Below, in pieces: positions 49,038 through 57,563 of a stretch of 64,000 bases of DNA. Origin of the DNA: Neisseria subflava (GTDB taxonomy: Bacteria > Pseudomonadota > Gammaproteobacteria > Burkholderiales > Neisseriaceae); NCBI RefSeq assembly GCF_024205705.1, contig NZ_CP073115.1, positions 744,001 through 808,000 on the forward strand. The letters run 5' to 3'. The notes beneath the pieces were generated by a model, which saw nothing but the letters and a program-made list of their open reading frames with translations, was not told the DNA's origin and did not search any database. Position 1 is the stretch's first letter. Each line of letters starts with the position of its first letter. A program made the position numbers and the translations under genes.

Positions 49038-50188
49038 TTATTCCTTGCTTGCAGTTAGGTCGTCGTTGTCTATATTACGACGGCGGAGGTTTTTGTGTTC
49101 ATTGGCAATACCCATCAACAAGGCTAGTACCACCATGATGGAAAGTGTAGCCGTACCGCCGTAGCTGACCAAGGGAGGGGGACGCCGACAACGGGCAAAA
49201 TACCGCTGACCATGCCCATGTTTACAAAGGCATAGCAGAAAAAGGTCATGGTCAACGCGCCTGCCAGAGTACGGCTGTAAAGGGATTGAGCTTGCGCGGC
49301 AATCCACAATCCGCGTGCCAGAATGATGAGGTAAACCAGCAGTAAAAGGATATTGCCAATCAGGCCGAACTCTTCGCCGAATACCGCGAAAATAAAGTCA
49401 GTCGTTGATTCGGGAATATAGTCCAAATGGGTTTGCGTACCGTTTAGCCAGCCTTTACCCCATACGCCGCCCGAGCCGATGGCAATCATGGATTGGATGA
49501 TGTGGTAGCCTGCGCCCAATGGGTCTTTGGTTGGGTCGAGCAGGGTGAGGACGCGGGTTTTCTGATAGTCGTGCATGCCGTAATTCCACAAGAGCGGCAA
49601 AGCGGCCACAAAGGCAATAATAGCAGCAAAAATGGCCTTCCAAGGCAATCCGGCAAAGAAGATGACAAAAATACCCGAAGCCATAATCAGCGCGGCCGTA
49701 CCCAGATCTGGCTGTTTCAAAATCAGGGCGACAGGAACAAGAATCAGCACGAGGGCGACAATATAATGTATCCATTTCAGACGGCCTTCATAGCGTTGGA
49801 AATACCACGCGACAGTCATGGGAATACCGATTTTCATGATTTCGGAAGGTTGGATACGGGTAAAGCCGAGGCTCAGCCAACGGGTCGAGCCGTTGACGGT
49901 AACGCCGGCGACTTCGACGCCAATCAGCAGTAATACGCCGACAATGTAAACAGGCAGGGCAACTTTGGCAGCTGTTTGCGGCTTAAATACGGCGATAATC
50001 CATAACAGGGCAAAGCCCAAAACGGTATGGATGGTTTTGTTTTCCAATTGGCCGAACTCTTGCCCGTCTGCAGAATAGAGCAGGAATAGGCTCATGATGT
50101 AGATGGCGAGCATGGCAAAAAACAGCCAAGGGTCAATCGGGGCTGCAATGGTGGATTTGAAATTTTTCCACGCTGATGTGTTATTCAT
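49038..50188 (-). pseudogene. rodA: rodA, peptidoglycan glycosyltransferase, with one-base frameshift
   Basis: RodA polymerises glycan strands in the elongasome. The frame runs from MNNTSAWKNFKSTIAAPIDPW at 50188 through ten helices and conserved blocks (GSTRWLSLGFTRIQPSEIMKIG, DLGTAALIMASGIF, HIIQSMIAIGSGGVWGKGW, ESTTDFIFAVFGEEFG) to MGMVSGILPVVGVPLP, then breaks into WSATAVRLHF near 49173-49175. The next frame continues exactly as family members do: PLVSYGGTATLSIMVVLALLMGIA. Adding one C to CCCTTGG (minus strand) restores a 383-residue protein. Either a real loss or a homopolymer error. It overlaps mrdA by 8 bases. Confidence 0.87.
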
Positions 50189-52229
50189 GATGAACCTCCG
50201 GCTGTGAGGCAGGGCTTGTCGGAGTCAGTCCGTAGGCAGATTGGAAAATGCTGGTAATAGGCTGATGCTTGTCCGTTGTTTCAGTTTTGGCCGAATCTGA
50301 CTCAAGGCCGTCTGAAAACTGTTGCGGCTTGACGTGAAGCATATAAAAATCAGTCATTTCACGAGCCAATGGCGCGGCATACGCACCCCAACCGCCGTTT
50401 TCCAAAATAACGGCAATGGCGATTTCAGGTTTTTCCAATGGCGCAAACGAGATAAACCATGCGTGGTCGCGGTGTTGTTCGCGCAGGGCTGCGGCATTGT
50501 AGCGGCCGCCCTGTTTGATTTGTACGACTTGGGCCGTACCGGTTTTGCCGCCCATTGTGTAAGCGAGTCCGCCACCGATACGGTGCGCCGTACCGCCCGG
50601 TTTCAATACCTTTTCCATTGCGCGTTTGACGTATTCGAAGTTGTCGGTTTTGAATGGAATTTGACGTTCGGGATTAGGACTGATACGGGTAATTTTGCGC
50701 GCGCCGAAATCCAATACTTCTTTGACCAAATGTGGCTGATGGACAACACCGTTATTGGCCAGAGATGCTGTCGCATGTGCCATTTGCAAAGGCGTGTAGG
50801 CGTTGTAGCCTTGGCCGATGCTGACGGAAACCATTTCGCCGGCGCGCCATTCTTTGGCGGTCGGGTCGGAAGACTTGGCAAAGCGTTTGGCTTTCCATTC
50901 GCGGCTGGGCAAAACGCCTGTGTATTCGCTGGGCAGGTCAATGCCGGTTTTCTGGCCGAAACCGAATTGCGCCAGATACGGAGAGGCTTTGTCGATACCC
51001 ATTTCGTAACCCAAACGGTAGAAGAAGGTATCTGAGGATACTTGAATGGCTTTGCTCAAGTTGGCCGAGCCGTGGCCGCTGCGGACAGAGTCGCGGAAAA
51101 TATGGCGGCTGCCGGGTATGCTCCATGCGCCGGGGGCGGGGACGATGGTGTTTTGAGTGATTTTGCCGCTTTCCAACAAGGCCATGCCCATAAAGGGTTT
51201 GAATGTAGAACCCGGCGGATAAAGGCCTTGGGTAACGCGGTTGATCAAAGGCTTTTTCCAATCGTCATTCAGCATTTTCCAAGTGTCGCTGTCGATGCCG
51301 TCAATAAAGAGGTTGGGATCAAAGGAAGGTTTGGAAACAAAAGCCAAAACAGTACCGTCTTGCGGATTGATGGCCACCAATGCGCCACGGTGGTCGCCCA
51401 AGATTCGGTCGGCTTCCTGCTGCATACGGATATCCATGCCCAGGCGCAAGGTTTGCCCCATTTGGGACGGGACATTTTTCAATACGCGGACAATGTTGCC
51501 GTAAGCGTCTTTTTCGACTTCCTGATAGCCTGGAATGCCATGAAGCTGGTGTTCGTAATATTTTTCCAAGCCTGATTTGCCGATGTGCGTACTGCCGCGG
51601 TAGAGGGCGGTCAGGCCTTCTTCTTCCAGCATTTCTTTGTCTTTATCGCTAATACGGCCGATGTAGCCTAAGAAATGGGAAGTCAGTTTGCCATAAGGAT
51701 ATTCGCGGAATGTGCGTGAGTTGACCTCTACACCTTTGAATTCACGCAGATGAACGGACAAACGGGCGACCTCTTCATCGGTCAGCCTAAGCTTGAGCGG
51801 GATATTTTCAAATTTTCGATAGCTTTCGCGGTATTTTTTGAAGCGTTTTAAATCTGTCGGCGTGATATCGACGTATTTTTTTAATGCTTCAATGACATCT
51901 TCCATATTGCCTTCGATGCGGCTGGAAATAACTTCGAGCGAAAAGACAGGATAGTTTTTGGCCAATGGAACGCCGTTGATATCGACGATTTCGCCGCGTA
52001 CAGGCGGCGTTGGAATCAGGGTAATACGGTTGCTCGATGCCTGACCGGAAAACTCATTGTGTTGAGTTACTTGCAGGTAGAAGAACCGCGCCAGCAAAAT
52101 GGAAAAGAAGATAACAATCAGGATAAATGCAACGAGCAGGCGCAACAAAGCATCGGCTTGTGCTGCCTGAGCGGAAGGTTTTTTGGTATGTTGACCACCG
52201 GAAAGACGGCGTGGAAGAATCGGTTTCAT
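50181..52229 (-). CDS. mrdA: penicillin-binding protein 2, elongasome transpeptidase
   Basis: Cross-links peptidoglycan along the cylinder. The 682-residue protein has a cytoplasmic N-terminus, one helix (LLRLLVAFILIVIFFSILLARF), a dimerisation domain (RGEIVDINGVPLAKNYPV) and a transpeptidase domain with the SxxK serine in PPGSTFKPFMG, and GGKTGTAQV. It is the PBP2 of the elongasome, not FtsI. The tail after about residue 640 is a low-complexity extension (KPQQFSDGLESDSAKTETTDKH) including a DUS-coded SDGLES. It is four bases after mreD and overlaps rodA. Confidence 0.94.
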   Translation of the reverse strand: MKPILPRRLSGGQHTKKPSAQAAQADALLRLLVAFILIVIFFSILLARFFYLQVTQHNEFSGQASSNRITLIPTPPVRGEIVDINGVPLAKNYPVFSLEVISSRIEGNMEDVIEALKKYVDITPTDLKRFKKYRESYRKFENIPLKLRLTDEEVARLSVHLREFKGVEVNSRTFREYPYGKLTSHFLGYIGRISDKDKEMLEEEGLTALYRGSTHIGKSGLEKYYEHQLHGIPGYQEVEKDAYGNIVRVLKNVPSQMGQTLRLGMDIRMQQEADRILGDHRGALVAINPQDGTVLAFVSKPSFDPNLFIDGIDSDTWKMLNDDWKKPLINRVTQGLYPPGSTFKPFMGMALLESGKITQNTIVPAPGAWSIPGSRHIFRDSVRSGHGSANLSKAIQVSSDTFFYRLGYEMGIDKASPYLAQFGFGQKTGIDLPSEYTGVLPSREWKAKRFAKSSDPTAKEWRAGEMVSVSIGQGYNAYTPLQMAHATASLANNGVVHQPHLVKEVLDFGARKITRISPNPERQIPFKTDNFEYVKRAMEKVLKPGGTAHRIGGGLAYTMGGKTGTAQVVQIKQGGRYNAAALREQHRDHAWFISFAPLEKPEIAIAVILENGGWGAYAAPLAREMTDFYMLHVKPQQFSDGLESDSAKTETTDKHQPITSIFQSAYGLTPTSPASQPEVHHE

Positions 52230-52233
52230 CTTT

Positions 52234-52734
52234 TCAGTGGGAGCGGTAAATACGGGTCACGATCAGCATCAGCTGGCTGAGTATGGGCCAAAGCAGTGCG
52301 CCGACAAATGGAGCAACAAAGCCTTGCAAAGTGATGACCTGATGATTGAGGAACAGACGGGCAGCAGTTAAAACGGCCTGATTGAGCAACAACGCAGCCA
52401 AGACAGCGGCCAATTGCATAATGTGGCCGTACAGCATGATTTGGCGGCGGCGGTTTAAGATGAAATAAGTCATCACGACGTAAGACAGGGCGTGCAAGCC
52501 CAAAGTCGCGGCGGTTGCTGCATCGACAATCAGACCGATGGCAAAAGCCAGTCCCATGCCTGCGCGTTGCGGTTGGTGCAATGCCCAATACAGCAGCATC
52601 AGTGCCGTCATTTCAGGCAGCCAGAAGAACCCGTCAAAGGAAAACGGCATAAAGTCCAGTATCATCATCACGATGAGACTGGCCGCCATGATGTGTAGCG
52701 GTACTGCACGGTAAGAATCGTCAAAATCGTTCAT
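52234..52734 (-). CDS. mreD: rod shape-determining protein MreD
   Basis: A 166-residue inner-membrane protein with about five helices (IMAASLIVMMILDFMPF, ALMLLYWALHQPQ, GMGLAFAIGLIVDAATAATLGLHAL). The weak but typical MreD pattern ends ILSQLMLIVTRIYRSH. The start at 52734 (MNDFDDSYRAVPLH) is four bases after the mreC stop; a longer frame would overlap mreC by 40 bases. It bridges MreC and MreB. Confidence 0.88.
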   Translation of the reverse strand: MNDFDDSYRAVPLHIMAASLIVMMILDFMPFSFDGFFWLPEMTALMLLYWALHQPQRAGMGLAFAIGLIVDAATAATLGLHALSYVVMTYFILNRRRQIMLYGHIMQLAAVLAALLLNQAVLTAARLFLNHQVITLQGFVAPFVGALLWPILSQLMLIVTRIYRSH

Positions 52735-52738
52735 GAAA

Positions 52739-53581
52739 TCAGCGTGGGGAAGAAGGGGCGGAAGAAAGTACCAAGACAAAACGGCTGCTGCGTAAAGCGG
52801 CTAAAGGCGTCAGTTGCGTATCGTAATAAGGCGTTCCCGATGCACGGACAACCTTGCTGACGGTTGCAACGGGAATCCCCGCCGGATAAGTACCGTCCAA
52901 ACCGGAAGTCAGCAGAATATCGCCGGGTTTCAAGTCTGAGCCGGTTGGGAAATAGCGCAAATCCAAACCGTTGCCATTGCCGTATGCCAAATTGCGTTCG
53001 CCGGTGCGGCTGACGGCTACGGGGACAATGCTTTGTCCGCTTGAGATCAGTTCAATTTCCGCGCTTTGTGTGTGAACTTGTGTCAATAGGCCAATCAAAC
53101 CGCTTTGATCGATGACCGCATCGCCAACTTTCAAACCATCTTGGCCGCCCTTGCCGATAATCAGTCTTTCGGAAAGCGGATCTTTACCATTGGAAATGAC
53201 TTCCGCACCGATAACGTTGTGAATGCCTTTTTGTTGCAAACCGTACAGTTTTTTCAATTCGCGCAGTTCATCGGTATTGACTTTATCTCGCTGCAAATCG
53301 ATTTTCATACGGCCATTTTCTTCCATAAGCCGGCGATTTTGTTCCAAGAGCTCTGATTTAGAGTGGGAGAGGTCGGCAAAATATTGATAAAGTTGAACAG
53401 GTTGATTCGCCAGCCATTGAACAGGATAGAGCATGGGCATGACTGCCGCACGTACAGGCTGCATCAATGAAAAGCGGTAATCGGCTACCATCAGGCCGGC
53501 AGCCAGCGTGATATAAACGACAAAACGAGGCAACAGCTTAGAGCCTTTTGCCTCGTCAAAGCGCAAAGAAGAGCGTTCCAT
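52739..53581 (-). CDS. mreC: rod shape-determining protein MreC
   Basis: A 280-residue bitopic protein: one helix (FVVYITLAAGLMVADYRF), a coiled coil (HSKSELLEQNRRLMEENGRMKIDLQRDKVNTDELRELKK region, about 75-115) and a beta-rich periplasmic domain with GKGGQDGLKVGDAVIDQSGLIG and GDILLTSGLDGTYPAGIPVATV. It links the cytoskeleton to wall enzymes. AAGGT is 8 bases before the ATG at 53581 and only 2 before another at 53587, so I chose the former. Confidence 0.93.
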   Translation of the reverse strand: MERSSLRFDEAKGSKLLPRFVVYITLAAGLMVADYRFSLMQPVRAAVMPMLYPVQWLANQPVQLYQYFADLSHSKSELLEQNRRLMEENGRMKIDLQRDKVNTDELRELKKLYGLQQKGIHNVIGAEVISNGKDPLSERLIIGKGGQDGLKVGDAVIDQSGLIGLLTQVHTQSAEIELISSGQSIVPVAVSRTGERNLAYGNGNGLDLRYFPTGSDLKPGDILLTSGLDGTYPAGIPVATVSKVVRASGTPYYDTQLTPLAALRSSRFVLVLSSAPSSPR

Positions 53582-53592
53582 AACCATCTACC

Positions 53593-54630
53593 TTATGGGT
53601 TTTCCGTGAATACGGTATCCCATTTGCCGATATAGTCTAAAGCCTTACCAGCACCATAGGTAACGCAGTTCAGAGGCTGGTCGGCAATACCGACGGGCAG
53701 GCCGGTTGCATCGGCCAAGACGGTATCGATACCGTGCAGAAGCGCTCCTCCGCCGGTCAGCATAATGCCGCGGTCAGCGATGTCGCCGGCCAATTCGGGC
53801 GGTGCCTGTTCCAAAGCCAGACGGACAGCACGGATGATTTGATTCACCGTTTCACTCAATGCTTCACGGATTTCATCTGAAGTAACTGCCAAGGATTTAG
53901 GCGTACCTTCGGCCAGATCGCGGCCCTTAATGCGCATGGCTGTTTCTGTTTCAAAGCCCGATGCAGAGCCGATTTGTTTCTTCAATTCCTCTGCCGTCGC
54001 TTCGCCGATCAAGACGCCGCGATGGCGGCGCAGGTAATGGATGATGCTTTTATCGAATTCGTCGCCGGCTGCGCGGACAGAAGCAGAATAGGCCATACCG
54101 CCCAGTGAAAGAATACCGATTTCAGTTGTACCGCCGCCAATATCGACAATCATCGAACCTGCCGCATCTTCAATCGGCAAGCCTGCGCCCAAAGCGGCGG
54201 CCATCGGTTCTTCAATTAAATGCACGCTTGCCGCGCCGGCAGCAAACGCAGAATCCAAAATCGCTTTACGTTCCACTTGGGTAGAGCCACCCGGAACACA
54301 GATAACCACACGAGGCGGAACCCAAGACCGTCCTTCAGTGGCTTTTTTAATCAACATACCCAGCATACGCTCGGTAATCACAAAATCAGCAATCACGCCG
54401 TCCCTCATCGGACGGACGATTTCAATATTGCGCGGCGCGCGGCCCTGCATTTTTTTGGCTTCCGTGCCCACCGCCATAATTTTACTTTTATTGCCTGCAC
54501 CGGATTGAATCGCAACCATGGACGGCTCATCCAAAACAATCCCTTTGCCGCGTACAAAAATCAGCGTGTTGGCCGTGCCCAAATCGATGGCAATATCATT
54601 GGAGAGGAAACGAGATAAAAGACGAAACAT
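53593..54630 (-). CDS. mreB: rod shape-determining protein MreB
   Basis: Bacterial actin that guides elongation. The 345-residue protein starts MFRLLSRFLSNDIAIDLGTANTLIFV, with phosphate-binding DLGTAN (16-21) and IVDIGGGTTEIGILSLGG, and the adenosine-binding GIMLTGGGALLHGID. First gene of the operon mreB-mreC-mreD-mrdA-rodA-marC, gaps 1-11 bases or overlaps. As far as I know the coccoid pathogenic Neisseria lack mreB, so this suggests a rod-shaped or intermediate species. Confidence 0.96.
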   Translation of the reverse strand: MFRLLSRFLSNDIAIDLGTANTLIFVRGKGIVLDEPSMVAIQSGAGNKSKIMAVGTEAKKMQGRAPRNIEIVRPMRDGVIADFVITERMLGMLIKKATEGRSWVPPRVVICVPGGSTQVERKAILDSAFAAGAASVHLIEEPMAAALGAGLPIEDAAGSMIVDIGGGTTEIGILSLGGMAYSASVRAAGDEFDKSIIHYLRRHRGVLIGEATAEELKKQIGSASGFETETAMRIKGRDLAEGTPKSLAVTSDEIREALSETVNQIIRAVRLALEQAPPELAGDIADRGIMLTGGGALLHGIDTVLADATGLPVGIADQPLNCVTYGAGKALDYIGKWDTVFTENP

Positions 54631-54728
54631 TAGGATTCCTGAAATTCCGGCCCAGCCCGGATGCGTTAAGCAGTATTTAAAATAAGAAAAACAGGTACAC
54701 GGTTTTAGACGGATAAATGCGCCCTTAA

Positions 54729-54741
54729 AAGGCCGTCTGAA
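54729..54741 (+). repeat. single DUS between mreB and gatC
   Basis: One AAGGCCGTCTGAA in the divergent promoter region, without partner. Confidence 0.65.
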
Positions 54742-54855
54742 TCAAAACACCATGCCAACCTGTTTGGTTTTCGGTTATAATTCTTCGCTTCATAGAAGAC
54801 GAAATGCAATGATACCCCAAACCCAAGAGGCATTGCTATCAGACAAGGATTTTTT

Positions 54856-55146
54856 ATGGCTTTAAGCTTAAATGATGTGGAAAAAATCGCAAAACTCTCG
54901 CGCCTCACTTTAACGGACGAAGAAAAAAACAAAACGCTTGCCGAGTTGAACGACATTTTCGCCATGGTTGAAAACATGCAAAGCGTCAATACCGACGGCA
55001 TCGAACCTATGGCGCATCCGCACGAAGCCGCTTTGCGCCTGCGCGAAGATAAAGTGACTGAAACTGACCACGCTGCAGGATATCAGGCGGTTGCCCCCGA
55101 AGTGCGCAACCGCCTGTATATCGTTCCTCAAGTAATTGAAGAATAA
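54856..55146 (+). CDS. gatC: glutamyl/aspartyl-tRNA amidotransferase subunit C
   Basis: A 96-residue subunit that stabilises GatA in the amidotransferase. Conserved blocks: VEKIAKLSRLTLTDEEK, ELNDIFAMVENMQSVNTDGIEPMAHPH and the C-terminal EVRNRLYIVPQVIEE. The start at 54856 is the usual one. It opens the gat region that continues with gatA and gatB on the same strand. Confidence 0.95.
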   Translation: MALSLNDVEKIAKLSRLTLTDEEKNKTLAELNDIFAMVENMQSVNTDGIEPMAHPHEAALRLREDKVTETDHAAGYQAVAPEVRNRLYIVPQVIEE

Positions 55147-55148
55147 GG

Positions 55149-55200
55149 TTTCAGACGGCCTTTGCTTATCGGCAAGCCCCTATTGCAAGGCCGTCTGAAA
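55149..55200. terminator. outward-facing DUS hairpin after gatC
   Basis: TTTCAGACGGCCTTTGC and GCAAGGCCGTCTGAAA with a third degenerate DUS at 55211-55222; a long stem between gatC and gatA. Confidence 0.65.
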
Positions 55201-55296
55201 GGATACTTTGTCCAGACGGCCCGATTTATTGATTTAAACGGATGTTTTCAATATCTGTTTTGAAAGCAAAAACTGTTTTATAGAAAGTACGGCACA

Positions 55297-56745
55297 ATGA
55301 CCGCTTACACGCTCAAACAAGCCAGCAGCCTGCTGCAATCCAAACAAATTTCCGCAGTCGAATTGGCGACCGAATATTTGGCCGCTATTGCTGCGAAAAA
55401 CCCTGCCATCAACGGCTATGTGACCATCGATCAAGATAAGACCCTTGCTGAAGCTAAAGCAGCCGATGCGCGTATCGCGGCCGGTAATGCAACGGCTTTG
55501 ACCGGTGTGCCGGTTGCTTACAAAGATATTTTCTGCCAAACAGGTTGGCGCAGTGCATGCAGCTCTAAAATGTTGGATAACTTTGTTTCTCCTTATACTG
55601 CCACTGTGGTGCAAAACCTGTTGGATGCCGGCATGGTTACTCTTGGCCGCACCAATATGGACGAATTTGCCATGGGTTCGACCAATGAGACTTCGTTCTA
55701 CGGCGCAACCAAAAACCCATGGAATCTTGAACATGTTCCCGGCGGTTCGTCAGGCGGTTCGGCTGCCGTGATTGCGGCGCGTTTGGCACCGGCTGCGTTG
55801 GGTTCGGATACCGGCGGTTCTATCCGTCAGCCTGCATCGCATTGCGGTATTACCGGCATCAAGCCGACTTACGGTACGGTTTCACGCTTTGGTATGGTTG
55901 CCTATGCTTCCAGCTTTGACCAAGCCGGCCCTATGGCGCAAACAGCCGAAGACTGTGCGATTTTGTTGAATGCCATGGCCAGCTTTGACGAGCGCGATTC
56001 CACCAGCTTGGAACGCGACAAAGAAGACTACACCCGTGATTTGGACAAGCCGCTCAAAGGTTTGAAAATCGGTTTGCCTAAAGAATATTTCGGCGAAGGC
56101 GCAGATGCCGATGTTCAGACGGCCTTACAAAGCGTTATCGATTTGCTCAAAGCACAAGGCGCGGAGACTGTTGAAGTTTCCCTGCCGCAAACATCATTGT
56201 CGATTCCTGCTTATTACGTTCTTGCCTCTGCTGAAGCAAGTACCAACTTGTCCCGTTTCGACGGCGTACGTTATGGCCATCGTGCGGCGCAATTCGGCGA
56301 TTTGGAAGAAATGTACAGCAACACCCGTGCCGAAGGTTTTGGCAGCGAGGTCAAACGCCGTATCATGATCGGTACTTATGTATTGAGCCATGGTTACTAC
56401 GATGCGTACTATTTGAAAGCGCAAAAACTGCGCCGTCTGGTTGCCAATGATTTTCAGACGGCCTTTGGTCAATGTGATTTCATTTTGGCGCCGACTGCGC
56501 CGACTGCCGCGCCAAAACTCGGCAGCGACATTCACGACCCTGTGCAAATGTACTTATCCGATATTTACACCATCGCCGTGAACCTTGCCGGTTTGCCTGC
56601 ACTGACTCTGCCTGCCGGTTTCAGCGCAAACGGCCTGCCGATTGGTGTGCAATTTATCGGCAACTATTTCTCCGAAGCCAAAATTTTGGGTGCCGCACAT
56701 CAAGTTCAGCTGAACAGCGATTGGCACACTAAAGCGCCGGAATAA
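55297..56745 (+). CDS. gatA: glutamyl/aspartyl-tRNA amidotransferase subunit A
   Basis: Amidase subunit that frees ammonia from glutamine to turn Glu-tRNA-Gln and Asp-tRNA-Asn into the amides. The 482-residue protein has the triad Lys76 (VPVAYKDIF), cis-Ser151 (GGSSGGSAA) and Ser175 (DTGGSIRQPA). Two DUS are in the coding region (56113 and 56453). Start at 55297. Confidence 0.96.
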   Translation: MTAYTLKQASSLLQSKQISAVELATEYLAAIAAKNPAINGYVTIDQDKTLAEAKAADARIAAGNATALTGVPVAYKDIFCQTGWRSACSSKMLDNFVSPYTATVVQNLLDAGMVTLGRTNMDEFAMGSTNETSFYGATKNPWNLEHVPGGSSGGSAAVIAARLAPAALGSDTGGSIRQPASHCGITGIKPTYGTVSRFGMVAYASSFDQAGPMAQTAEDCAILLNAMASFDERDSTSLERDKEDYTRDLDKPLKGLKIGLPKEYFGEGADADVQTALQSVIDLLKAQGAETVEVSLPQTSLSIPAYYVLASAEASTNLSRFDGVRYGHRAAQFGDLEEMYSNTRAEGFGSEVKRRIMIGTYVLSHGYYDAYYLKAQKLRRLVANDFQTAFGQCDFILAPTAPTAAPKLGSDIHDPVQMYLSDIYTIAVNLAGLPALTLPAGFSANGLPIGVQFIGNYFSEAKILGAAHQVQLNSDWHTKAPE

Positions 56746-56842
56746 TGTTTTAGGGCCTTGATGATTCAAGGCCGTCTGAAAATAAACCATATAAAAGCGC
56801 CTGAATGTATTGAGGTGCTGCATATTGTAGATATTTAAAAAC

Positions 56843-57463
56843 ATGACAGCCACCGACTTCATTCAAATCATTGGGACAGCTGCGTTTGCCATTTCCGGCT
56901 ATTTGGTCGGCTACAACAAGCGTTTGGATGTACTCGGTGTCGTCATTACTGCGTTACTGACGGCTGTCGGCGGCGGCATGATACGCGATAGCTTGGTCGG
57001 CCGGATTCCGCAAGTATTTTTGCAAACCGATGCGTTGATTGTTGTGTTTGCCACGCTTGCCATCGCATGGTTGATAAGGGTGCAACGTTATCGCAGCACC
57101 TATTTGGCTGCTGCTTTTATTATTGCCGATGCCATCGGTTTGGCAGCGTTCAGCATTACCGGCGCACAAATCGGTATGGCCTTGCAGCTCAATCTATTCG
57201 GCGTTATTTCTTTGGCTTTTGTGACTGCCGTTGGCGGCGGGATTGCGCGCGATATTTTGGTCAATGATGTGCCGATGATTTTGCGCACCGACCTTTACGG
57301 CAGCGTGGCTATTTTGATTGGCGGACTGATTTATCTGTTCGGGCATTTGGGCTGGATTAATATTTTTACGTTAAACCTGCTCTTTGCCGGCGGATTGTTG
57401 TTTCGCCTGACTGCATACCGTTTCCATTGGCAACTGCCCGGTTTCCAACGCCGCAGGAAATAA
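56843..57463 (+). CDS. TRIC/UPF0126 family membrane protein
   Basis: A 206-residue membrane protein with seven helices in two repeats; each repeat carries the glycine motif (LTAVGGGMIRDSLVG and VTAVGGGIARDILVN) that lines the ion path in trimeric intracellular cation channel relatives. Probably an ion channel. It sits between gatA and gatB, unrelated to amidation. ATG at 56843 lacks a good ribosome site. Confidence 0.86.
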   Translation: MTATDFIQIIGTAAFAISGYLVGYNKRLDVLGVVITALLTAVGGGMIRDSLVGRIPQVFLQTDALIVVFATLAIAWLIRVQRYRSTYLAAAFIIADAIGLAAFSITGAQIGMALQLNLFGVISLAFVTAVGGGIARDILVNDVPMILRTDLYGSVAILIGGLIYLFGHLGWINIFTLNLLFAGGLLFRLTAYRFHWQLPGFQRRRK

Positions 57464-57471
57464 ACTTATCT

Positions 57472-57513
57472 TACAGACGGCCTGTTATGGTTTTTTATTT
57501 AGGCCGTCTGAAA
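57472..57513. terminator. DUS hairpin before gatB, one arm altered
   Basis: TACAGACGGCCT, with one base changed, and AGGCCGTCTGAAA lie 17 bases apart between the TRIC-like gene and gatB. Confidence 0.6.
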
Positions 57514-57563
57514 AACGAATCACTCATTTAACCGATTAACTTTTTTTCGACAGAAAGACCCTT

